From NCBI GenBank assembly GCA_019059635.1, contig JAGVRJ010000004.1:558001-622000 (forward strand): a stretch of DNA of 64,000 bases, in the 5' to 3' direction. The DNA is from Proales similis. Its lineage: Eukaryota > Rotifera > Eurotatoria > Ploima > Proalidae. Of this stretch, positions 44,401-52,546 are shown one piece after another. Numbering within the stretch: position 1 is the stretch's first letter; every line of letters begins with the position of its first letter. The position numbers and the translations under genes are program-made. The notes beneath the pieces were generated by a model that was not told the DNA's origin, searched no databases, and worked only from the letters and a program-made list of their open reading frames with translations.

Positions 44401-45574
44401 AGAACAGGATCAAAGAGCTGCTCGATGCCGAGCCCGACGCCGAGATAATCGCTGAAGAGGTCAAAAAGCTGATGAACGCCATCTATCGCAAATTGAAGCT
44501 TCAGATTAAACCGGAGCAGTACTACCTGGGAAACGGAGTTCTCACCGGCATGCTGAAGATCATTAAAATGGTCACTTTGCAAGTGCTGAGCTCAAGCGAG
44601 ACGCAAGAAGAGGATTCCGACTTTTTTTCTGAGCACATCTATCAACCTAGCAAGGACTTGATTTCTGCCGTGCAGCCCCCACTTGCCGCTGAGACAGCTC
44701 AAGCTGCGGTGTCTGACGAATCCCAAGTGACTAGCAAACCTGAGCTAGCAGAAGCCGAGCCGGAGACTACCCAAGTTCCTGATCAAATTGATAATGTGGC
44801 GGATGAACAAGAAAAGAGAGAGAGCGCTGCTGAACCACCACCAGAGGTTTTAGAAGATGAAAAAGAGGAGAGCTCGAACGATCAAACCGAGAATGAAAGC
44901 ACCACGATTGAGAGATTAGAAGAGGAGATGGTTGTCGAACAACCCGAAAATCAAGAAGAATCGAGAAAAGAAGACGCTTCTTTGGCCGATGACTCTTCCC
45001 AGCATGATGAAATAGGCCAAGAACAAGATGAGCCAAGAAAAGAAGACAAGCAAGAAGAAGGAGAAGAAGAAAACAAGTCAGCTGAGATAGCCGCGATTGA
45101 AGACGACTCGGCCACGAAAGAGGCGCCAGAAACAGAGAAAGTTGAAAGAGGAGATGAGTTACCAGAACCAGAGCAGACAGATCAAACGGTGTTGGAAAAA
45201 GCTGCGGTAAAAAGCGAAAACGAAAAGAGCGAACCAGCTAAAGAGACGGTGACAAAGCCAAAAGCGAAAAGTCTATTTGAAGACAGCGACGAGGACGAAG
45301 AGTCGGCCAGCTTCTTTTCATCAATCAAAACGACTGCGGAGAAAAGGTAAGAAATCGGGCGACGAGCTTCTTTTAAGGGCAATGTTGCATTTTGTAAAAA
45401 AGCACCGAGCAAAAAGAGGAGCACTCGACGACGAACGAAACGCCTGCAGAGCAACAGAGCAAAGTCACAGAACACGGCGAGAAACTCAGAACCGATAGCA
45501 TGAAGTTTTCACCGCCGCCTTTGTTCGATGATGGAAACGACGATGACGACGACGACATCGACTGGTTCAAATGA
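41465..45574 (+). CDS. FKBP15: FKBP15 (WAFL) with a degenerate FKBP domain
   Basis: Eight exons: 41465-41520, 41583-41753, 41811-42048, 42108-42275, 42338-42400, 42465-42923, 42978-45346, 45403-45574; 1231 aa (human 1219). The start MNFDDEDDADF and the end DDDDDDIDW match both ends of FKBP15. The WH1-like N-terminal domain includes KYKAPKQP, FSSVQAFKYLNGKF and YRILMYVTRTQPVAS. The FKBP segment (residues ~210-310) lost the family's key residues: no GW dipeptide and no FD pair, so it should not be a prolyl isomerase. SLISRMAKMGQQMLP is conserved. A long coiled coil (~485-925) ends at GVLTGMLKIIKMVTLQ, then a Glu/Lys-rich tail. FKBP15 works on early endosomes with actin and in endosome motility. 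Introns are 54-64 nt. Confidence 0.93.
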
Positions 45575-45638
45575 TGATTATAATTATTCGACAAGCTAAA
45601 TTGATTTTATTTATTTTAGACGATCTTTTCCATTCAGT

Positions 45639-45644
45639 AATAAA
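45639..45644 (+). promoter_or_regulatory. Poly(A) signal of FKBP15
   Basis: AATAAA 65 nt after the stop. Confidence 0.6.
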
Positions 45645-45758
45645 TTGGTCCTCTTTAGGGACAAGATAAATTGGTCCAAAAGGGACAAGCATGTCGAGTC
45701 ATTTCGATTCAGAAAAGTCACCATCAGGCGTTTTTCAATGTTTTTTTTTTGTAATTCG

Positions 45759-45764
45759 TTTATT
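45759..45764 (-). promoter_or_regulatory. Poly(A) signal of the ankyrin gene
   Basis: AATAAA on minus, 127 nt beyond the stop. Confidence 0.45.
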
Positions 45765-45890
45765 CGTTCAGATTAGAGTCGGAGGATTGAATATTCTAAG
45801 CATCGGTTCCTGTCTGATTAGGCTTCAATTGAAATTAACTGGTGCAAGTGGCTTCGACATTTTAGATGCATCGTAATGGCTCAGTGAGGC

Positions 45891-47543
45891 CTATTGGTGA
45901 GACCAGCTTGACTGGGAAGCGGCAGTGAATATGTAGCTTTTGTTTAGAATCGAGTGCGGCTCTGTTACGGTAATGCTTGGAGCGGCAGTTGAGAGACCAT
46001 GTTGTCGTCTATTCTGACCTGTTTTGTTCTTCTTGTGAGGCTCGAGAACGCTCAGTGCGCGTCTGATCTGTTGCTTTTTCTCCACAGTTTGTCGATGGTA
46101 GTCGCCGGTTTTTCTGGAAACTGGCGGACGCCTCGACTCTCTAAAGCTGGACGTCATCGTGTTCTCGAGTCCTTTGAAAGCGATCGGAATGGCCTCTTTC
46201 CACGTACAGTGTTCCACAAACAAGCCTTTTGATGGCAATAAGAAGCTTTTGCTCAAATAGCAATTGTCTCTTCCAAGGTCAACTGACGACGCGCGAGCAT
46301 TTAGCTTAACCGGTCCTAATTTCGCCTGTCGCTCGTTTTTCTCATGGACTTTGTTTTTGGTTTCGATCGTGCTCAAAATCATGTGATCTTTGCCTCTGAA
46401 CATTTTGTTGTACAAAATCAAGTTCATTTGCCAGTCTTTAAAGGTCACTAAGAAAGCTTTGGTCAACTCTTCGTCCAGCTCTGGATTGTTGAACAGTGCC
46501 GAGCGATTTTGAAAACAAGATGAGTTCGGTCGTCGGCTAAAATCGGTGGAACGAGCTCTTGCTCGGTTTGAAAGACTTGTCGGCTTTGAATTTGAGAACG
46601 CTTGAGCTGGACTCGCATGCTGAGTCAAACCAGCTTGATCCTGAACCTCAGTGGTCAGAGATGAATCCAACAGTTCAGTTTTAAAGAACTGATTTGTCTC
46701 TTCTTTAATCTGACTGATTGAGGGAGTCGAGTCTTGATTGGACTTTTTGCGGCTGCCTTTTGAATATTTGCTCTTTCTTCTCTTCTTGTTCTTGAGAGCC
46801 GCCTCTTCCTTGAGCCTCTGAAGCTCCGCCGCCTTTTTCCTTTGCTGTTCTTTCCTGAGCTCTTCGAGCTGCTCGACTAGCTTCAAATAGTCTCTCAGCG
46901 GCTGCTTGCACGCTTCGAGTTCATCTTGGCCCGGAACTATTTTAAGCCGATGGAGCTGTTCAACGTCTTTCTCATCGCGGATATCAATCGCTCTGAGGCC
47001 GAACATGTTTCTCACGTTCACTCGGCCAAGTCGATACTTTTTGCAGGCGTCGACCAGCAGCTCAACACAGCGAATATTGTGGCTTCTAACTGCATAGTGA
47101 AAGCAGGTGTTGCCGTTCAGATCGATCGCTTTGGTGAGATCAAAGTCCAGCGCGTTCAAGAGTATATCAAGCAGTTTGTGACGGCCAAACGCGCAGCAAT
47201 AATGAATCGCGTTCAAATAGCGAGTATCTGTGTGCCTGAGACTGGCGCCGAACTCGAGCAGGCAGAACGCGATATTCTCGCACCAGCGATCGCTTTTGAT
47301 AAATGTGCAGTAAATGAGCGCCGAGCGCTGCATGGGCTCGTTCGGCTGAATATAGTTGGGATCAAGACCAACGCTCAGCAAACCGCGCACCAAGTTGAAG
47401 TAGCCCTTTTTTATTGCGTAGCTGACGCTAAATTTGTTGAGCGAGTCGTTTAATGGCGTCTCAAGGCCCGAATGACTGTTTATCTGATTGGCCAGCAGTT
47501 GGTCGAAGCCCGTTCGGTTCTTGATTAGAACCTGCGCTGTCAT
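45891..47543 (-). CDS. Ankyrin-repeat protein with a basic coiled coil, family unassigned
   Basis: Intronless frame of 550 aa, ATG at 47543-47541. Residues ~35-205 hold about five ankyrin-type units (GYFNLVRGLLSVGLDPN, FCLLEFGASLRHTDTRYLNA, NGNTCFHYAVRSHNIRCVEL). Residues ~225-275 are a Glu/Lys/Arg helix followed by a KKRRKS-type basic block, which could be a nuclear localisation signal. The rest is Ser/Arg-rich and looks disordered. The ankyrin part has a weak resemblance to ANKRD34/ANKRD63 (LVDACKKY), but I would not name it on that. Function is unknown; a protein-binding adaptor is the default for this architecture. Confidence 0.8.
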   Translation of the reverse strand: MTAQVLIKNRTGFDQLLANQINSHSGLETPLNDSLNKFSVSYAIKKGYFNLVRGLLSVGLDPNYIQPNEPMQRSALIYCTFIKSDRWCENIAFCLLEFGASLRHTDTRYLNAIHYCCAFGRHKLLDILLNALDFDLTKAIDLNGNTCFHYAVRSHNIRCVELLVDACKKYRLGRVNVRNMFGLRAIDIRDEKDVEQLHRLKIVPGQDELEACKQPLRDYLKLVEQLEELRKEQQRKKAAELQRLKEEAALKNKKRRKSKYSKGSRKKSNQDSTPSISQIKEETNQFFKTELLDSSLTTEVQDQAGLTQHASPAQAFSNSKPTSLSNRARARSTDFSRRPNSSCFQNRSALFNNPELDEELTKAFLVTFKDWQMNLILYNKMFRGKDHMILSTIETKNKVHEKNERQAKLGPVKLNARASSVDLGRDNCYLSKSFLLPSKGLFVEHCTWKEAIPIAFKGLENTMTSSFRESRRPPVSRKTGDYHRQTVEKKQQIRRALSVLEPHKKNKTGQNRRQHGLSTAAPSITVTEPHSILNKSYIFTAASQSSWSHQ

Positions 47544-48458
47544 TATTTAATCGAAGCTTTAACAAACAAAAGTATGCACCGGCTGAATTGAATTCTGGTC
47601 TGGAGTCGAGCTTGCAAGCAGCAATTAAACTCTAAATGGCCATGAAGAGCAGCGAGTTTGCTATAAATGCATTGCGCGTGCGAAGCCAATGCAGTGAAGC
47701 GTAATTGAAGCGAAATATCGTTTTGTTTTGTGCCACTCGTTCAACCTTTGCGGAACAAACAAACCTCTGATTTCTGCCCGCCCTACTCACCGAACCAAGC
47801 ACACACATCGCCCTTTTTTTCTCGCCCTCTCTCTCTCTCTTTCTCCCTTTTTTTCTTTACCTTTTGCTCAACTTCGGTCGCCGCCTGAAAACTCTCCACC
47901 AATTCAGACGCTATGAATCGGTCTGCGACGATGACGACAATTAATTTAACTGCAAATCAAAGACACGCAAAAAGTTTGCCTCGAGCCAAGTCGGTGCTTA
48001 CCGAAACAAGGAGTAAATGAGAGAGAAAAAAAGTTCTACGACAACAAAGTCGCATAGTTTCAAGTAAACACCAATGACTGGTTCGTTTTCAATTTTTGCA
48101 AGCCTCCAAGAGCTGCTCGGCACTTTTGTATGGCGATAAATAAACGTGCAAGAGCGTCTATTTGCGATTTTCATGACTCAAAGTGGGCAAATAATTTGCG
48201 AGTCAGGGATCGCTTTTCGCTCAGAAACGTTTTCTCAATTTCTTCTTCTAGTTGTCGTCAATGACAAAGTTGTTGATCAAGCACAAAAAGAGTTCCGCCC
48301 TTCTCCTCAACTCTTTTTCGTCAATCACGCTTGAGGACAAGACCCGACAAAAGGACGACTGAGCAAATATTTCTGACTCGTCTACTGGCATCGAGCATTT
48401 TATTAACATTAAAATTGTCTGAAAATTGACAAATTGGACGAGTCTAAAAGTAAATGTG
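47544..48458. other. Spacer between the ankyrin gene and 7TM receptor 1
   Basis: 915 bp with an interrupted CT run at ~47826-47846. It should hold the ankyrin promoter and the receptor 3' UTR. I found no gene. Confidence 0.45.
48399..48404 (-). promoter_or_regulatory. Poly(A) signal of 7TM receptor 1
   Basis: AATAAA on minus, 55 nt beyond the stop. Confidence 0.5.
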
Positions 48459-50888
48459 CTAAAAAATTAATCTCTTCTGATCCAAGATAAACGAGTATGT
48501 GGCCTTGTTAAATTCGGCATTGAAGCAAAAATAAACGAGAAAGTAGCAGGTATAGGCGAATAAATGAATTGAATCGGCGATTGATCGAAAATTGGCGCAC
48601 ATTGAGTCGAAAGGTTCGTAGAGAATAAAACAATTACTGGTCTGATGAGAATACAAATATGAGGCCAGATAATTATAATTGGCAGAAAAAAGTGAGATTT
48701 GAATAGAAGACACAAGGTTGGGAATCTTGAACAGAACGATTATGAGGGCGTTGGCGATTATCATTCGATTCAGGTTTTTCTGTGATTTGTCTTTGGCATT
48801 CGACAAGCCCACTTTGGAGGCAACTTTCGACGAATGCTGTTTGAGTCCTCTCATAAGGAGAAGGTCAATAACAAGAGAGAGCAAAACTGCAAAGACATCA
48901 GTGAACAAGATGTAAAAGAGGAAAAATGAAAGAACAAAATTATTAAGAGAAGGATTTTTGGCAACACGGTTAATTTGAAACAACGAATAGCTGCGATTAT
49001 CAACAAGCTGCGAAAACGAATAATTGTCGTTATGGAGAATTGTGATTGCGGAAATGACCACTGAAAACACAAGGACCAGAATGAAGACTTTGACGGGGTT
49101 CAGTTTAAGGAAAAGGGTCTTGAACTTGGAATTGTTCTCTTCCTTGTTCATCAAAAGTCGGTAGAGGGTAATGAGCACTTGTGAAAGGGCCGAGCAGCAC
49201 TTCATCGTGTTGGCCAAGTAAATGTGCACAAACAGCGAGAAGAACTGGAACGGCTGGTCGACTATGAACGGCGAGCAAAAGATGCCGTTAAACTTGATGC
49301 ATTCGTTGAGCACACTGGTGCTCATGCAAAGGCAGTAGCCGCAGTTGGTCACCGCGTTCAGCCGGATGTACTGGAAGAGCTTGATCTTGCGGGCGCGCAG
49401 CTGGGCGCTCTTTATCTGGCTGTGGTCCGAAGAGAAGATTATGCGACGCACGACAAACACGATGAGCAAGTTGAGAACAAAGCCGAGCAAACAGAACGTG
49501 GGCTGCAGAACAACAGACAGGACGAACTTGAGCATCTGGATGGTGAAGAGCACCTCGTAGCCTCCGTCTGCGTAGAACGGGACCGGCTTGGATGCCTCTT
49601 TTGGAGCACATTTGTCAAGCAGCGCCTCGAAATCGCACTCTTCGATCGCCCGTGTCACGTTCATTTGGCTGAGGGAGTTGGGAATAAAGGCGAGCGAGCG
49701 GTTATAGTGAGATTTGTAGTACTCGAGCATCGCCTTTTTTGAGTCGATCGTGCCTTGGAGCAGCCATAAAAGCGGGCAGGTGATCTGAATAGGACGAGAG
49801 CTGACGACGAACAATTTCAGATTATCCTGCTTAACTGGGTATCGCTTGAATAGGCAAAATGACTCGTTTTCAAAGTCAAACTTCTGGTAGGGGATCAGGA
49901 ACGAGAAGGTGCCCGCCGTGAATTCATCCCTTACAACACTGCTCTCGTAGATGATGACGGTAGAGTTAAGCGGATGCTGACCATAGTTGTCCAACCAGGC
50001 GGGGTTGGTTTTCACAAAGTACTTGAGATTGAGAATCTTCATGTAAAGGATTTTTATTCTCATGTGAGCGAGCACTCCAGGCTCTATCGTTTTCAGTGAC
50101 CCGTCGATTGTAATATATTGGAAAACGCTGTCCTTGAATATTTGCGGTAAAAGAAGATCAAAGTTTAGGTCCACTCCATACAGCCGGTTGATGTTCATAC
50201 TCGCCACGGACGCGTTCAGTTCGACCAGGCGACCGTTATAAGTCAGGTTTCTGAACGAGAGCAGATTGTGAAACACAAGAGAGTTGACTATTTCGCCCAA
50301 GACTAGAAAGTCAATTCGACTTCTGACAAATAGGATCGAGCATGTATTCTGAAAATATTTCACGTTGCGGTAAAATTGAATATTTCCGAATAATTTGGCA
50401 CCGGAGGCCAAGTCAGTTCCATGTGTTTGATTCAGTTCGCACTTGTCGAAATGCTTGTTGTCGAGGGTAAGCGCCAATTTTCCATATTCATAGTCTATTA
50501 ATATAAACATTGTTACATTTGGTCCTAATGCGGCGTCAATATTGAAGAGAGCATCGATTCCTTTGAAGCCATACAAATGTATGACCGGATTGTTATTGTC
50601 AAGTTTGAATTCCTGCAAATTGAATTGGTTGCTGATTATCAGATTTGTATTTGACTCACACATTACATGCAAAATTCTTATCAATTTGAAAACATATTCA
50701 TTGTAATAGTAATCCCACGCATATCGGTTTGTAATCAAAGAGGCGTTCAAATAGGCTAAATCGCTGATGTAAAACCAGACTAAAAAATCGCCAAAATTAT
50801 CTTGATAATACTTCAAGGAGTTGCCTGAAGACGTTTGCTTGACAACAAAAAGAGTTAATAGTAAGCTGAACAAGACGCTTTTTTTCAT
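48459..50888 (-). CDS. 7TM receptor 1 with a ~425-residue ectodomain
   Basis: Intronless frame of 809 aa, ATG at 50888-50886. A signal peptide (KKSVLFSLLLTLFVVKQTSS) leads into an ectodomain of residues ~23-445 with many N-glycosylation sites and scattered Cys; a segment with FQYITIDGSLKTIEPGVL, then LYMKILNLKYF, reads like leucine-rich-repeat strands. Seven hydrophobic helices follow at about 453-482, 508-530, 546-577, 600-619, 651-680, 708-733 and 771-793, consistent with a rhodopsin-like GPCR. No DRY motif is evident; TLYRLLMNKEEN occupies the end of helix 3. The ligand is unknown. It is a tandem paralogue of the gene at 52547-54973, almost identical over residues ~190-603 and ~655-725 but strongly divergent at both ends and in the loop between helices 4 and 5. 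A non-GPCR 7TM sensor is possible. Confidence 0.8.
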   Translation of the reverse strand: MKKSVLFSLLLTLFVVKQTSSGNSLKYYQDNFGDFLVWFYISDLAYLNASLITNRYAWDYYYNEYVFKLIRILHVMCESNTNLIISNQFNLQEFKLDNNNPVIHLYGFKGIDALFNIDAALGPNVTMFILIDYEYGKLALTLDNKHFDKCELNQTHGTDLASGAKLFGNIQFYRNVKYFQNTCSILFVRSRIDFLVLGEIVNSLVFHNLLSFRNLTYNGRLVELNASVASMNINRLYGVDLNFDLLLPQIFKDSVFQYITIDGSLKTIEPGVLAHMRIKILYMKILNLKYFVKTNPAWLDNYGQHPLNSTVIIYESSVVRDEFTAGTFSFLIPYQKFDFENESFCLFKRYPVKQDNLKLFVVSSRPIQITCPLLWLLQGTIDSKKAMLEYYKSHYNRSLAFIPNSLSQMNVTRAIEECDFEALLDKCAPKEASKPVPFYADGGYEVLFTIQMLKFVLSVVLQPTFCLLGFVLNLLIVFVVRRIIFSSDHSQIKSAQLRARKIKLFQYIRLNAVTNCGYCLCMSTSVLNECIKFNGIFCSPFIVDQPFQFFSLFVHIYLANTMKCCSALSQVLITLYRLLMNKEENNSKFKTLFLKLNPVKVFILVLVFSVVISAITILHNDNYSFSQLVDNRSYSLFQINRVAKNPSLNNFVLSFFLFYILFTDVFAVLLSLVIDLLLMRGLKQHSSKVASKVGLSNAKDKSQKNLNRMIIANALIIVLFKIPNLVSSIQISLFSANYNYLASYLYSHQTSNCFILYEPFDSMCANFRSIADSIHLFAYTCYFLVYFCFNAEFNKATYSFILDQKRLIF

Positions 50889-51348
50889 GTTAGAAATTCT
50901 GATTTCTATAATTTGATAGATTTTTCTTCTTTTTGATCAGAACAAGGCTCTGAATGTTTTTTCTAGCTTCTAAGCCGCTTTTCGCATCGCATTTTGATTT
51001 TTCTCTGAATTGAATTAAGGGTTTAATTTACAAGAAAGAGGTGTTAGAGATCAATTTGCGAATTCTAATTCTAAAAACCAGAGGCGGCGGGGACAAGGGC
51101 GTGAATCGGTGCTTCAAAGTTGTTCTCAAACGCATCCGATTTGATGGATGCTTCAGATGCTTTGCTCGCATGTTCAAGTCGAAAAGACATTCGAGATTTT
51201 CACAGATCGTTCATCTTCAACATAAACCTCGACTGAGACCATTTGTGACCATGGTAGACCCGATCTGTTCAGCTCTCAGTTTATTTTCTCGTTTCATATT
51301 TAAGCACTTGTTTTCTAGTCACTGGCTGTTAGAACAGGAATCGAATGT
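50889..51348 (-). promoter_or_regulatory. Upstream region of 7TM receptor 1, partly duplicated at receptor 2
   Basis: 460 bp between the receptor start and the Ly6 stop. Two stretches recur upstream of receptor 2: GAATG...AGCCGCTT (50952-50980 here, 55027-55055 there) and CAAGGGCGTG with flanks (51091-51112 here, 55137-55158 there). The TATA-like element of receptor 2 is not preserved here. Confidence 0.45.
51280..51285 (-). promoter_or_regulatory. Poly(A) signal of the Ly6 gene
   Basis: AATAAA on minus, 64 nt beyond the stop. Confidence 0.5.
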
Positions 51349-51833
51349 TTAATTTATGATCAGATTAGCGATGGCCATCAGAGCGGCTAAAATAAAGAGG
51401 TTTGGAAGCAAAGCGCTGCTTGAATTGCATCCGTCCGTGTTGCAGCAATGCACGGTCGTTCCCAAGCCCAGAAATGTGCTTGAACTCTCTGAGCACGCCG
51501 AAGAAGAAATGCAAGACTTTCTTACGGTTTTGGTGAAGAGCGCGTTTACATAGATTTTCTGACACTAATCAATTGCACATTTTAGAATTGAAAAGTAAAC
51601 TGAGCTCTGGAAGGCGTTTACCGCATCATATCCCAGACCACATTCCTTCGCTGGATTCACACTCGGATCGTGCGGATTGCTACATGAGTCGCATTGAACA
51701 CATTGGATCGCATTCGAAAACGGCAATATTGCTTCTTGGTTAAGCATTAGCCATCGTCAATTGCGGTCTTAAGAAAGCTATTGATTTTACCCAAAACAAT
51801 GGCAATGCTCGCTGCAAGCATTAATTTATTCAT
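51349..51833 (-). CDS. Three-finger (Ly6/uPAR) protein, secreted and probably GPI-anchored
   Basis: Three exons on minus, 51833-51791, 51731-51622 and 51564-51349, with introns of 59 and 57 nt, give 122 aa. The N-terminus MNKLMLAASIAIVLAIL is a signal peptide, probably cut after PFSNA. The mature part has ten cysteines in Ly6 order: CVQCDSC, then KECGLGYDAC, SC, AC, and the diagnostic CCNTDGCN. A hydrophobic C-terminus (LFILAALMAIANLI) after a Ser-rich ω-site region suits a GPI signal. The acceptor of exon 3 was placed at TTAG|TGTCAG because it supplies the expected Cys after GYDA; a site 6 nt later would lose it. For exon 2, AAG|CA and a site 3 nt earlier both keep frame. Ly6 proteins modulate receptors and channels or act as adhesion ligands. 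It lies between the two 7TM receptors, on the same strand. Confidence 0.85.
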
Positions 51834-52546
51834 TTTGGTTGCTTTGATTCAGCTAGCCAGTAAGTGTCAATCTTTTCTAAAAAAACGCAGCCAAGACAGA
51901 CTGAAAAGTAGAAATAGAGAGAGAGAGAGAGAGAGAGTGAGAGTCCTCTCATAAATATTTGAGAGTTCGAGTGAAAAGAGGCGTTGTTAAGGCTACCATT
52001 AAGGAATCCGCTGCTCTGAAAGGCCTCATAAAACACAAGCGTTTCATTTGTTCACGTTTTATTTAAGCCGCTTTCAAGTCTCTTCTTGACGCTAATATTG
52101 TGATTGCCTTAATTATTATTGAACTTAAAAGCATCAGGCACGAACATGGAGCAGCGGGACTATGCAGCCCGAGACAAATGGCTCCATTCAGAGCAAATAA
52201 AAACCAGCGCCAAACATTCGCTACCTTTATTGAATTATGAAGCCATCTTTCTCTTTTTAATCAACATTTCTGGTGCTTTCTAAAAAATTCAAATCCAAGA
52301 TGGCTTGATTCTCTTGCTCGCCAATCAGAGAACTTGGATTCAAGAAGTTATGAAGAATGCCGCTAACCAGTAAACAACCCAGGAAGATTTACGAAGTCCT
52401 GATCTGGAGTATGGCAAACGTTCCGAGACACTAGTTCAACGAGCAATGCTAAGGAAATAGTTCAGAAAGTGGTTTGTATAAAATCAATCGAACAAGACTC
52501 TTGAGCACTACCTGAAAAAGACAAAGAGCTCGGTTTGATGGGTTTA
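51834..52546. other. Spacer between Ly6 and 7TM receptor 2
   Basis: 713 bp with a GA microsatellite at ~51917-51940. It should hold the Ly6 promoter and receptor 2 3' UTR. No coding exon found. Confidence 0.45.

Larger units (their letters stand above)
45575..45890. other. Convergent 3' spacer FKBP15 / ankyrin gene
   Basis: 316 bp holding one AATAAA per strand and a T10 run near 45741. No gene seen. Confidence 0.5.

Noticed and set aside
49224..49742. Long antisense open frame (172 codons) under receptor 1, repeated at 53312-53830 under receptor 2
   Set aside because: It is the reverse complement of the conserved receptor core; its preservation follows from the coding strand, and it has no signal, domain or start context of its own.
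51801..51862. Plus-strand reading that looks like a signal peptide followed by a GTAAGT donor
   Set aside because: It overlaps the Ly6 first exon on minus, which joins to a complete ten-Cys protein; the plus reading has no downstream exon.
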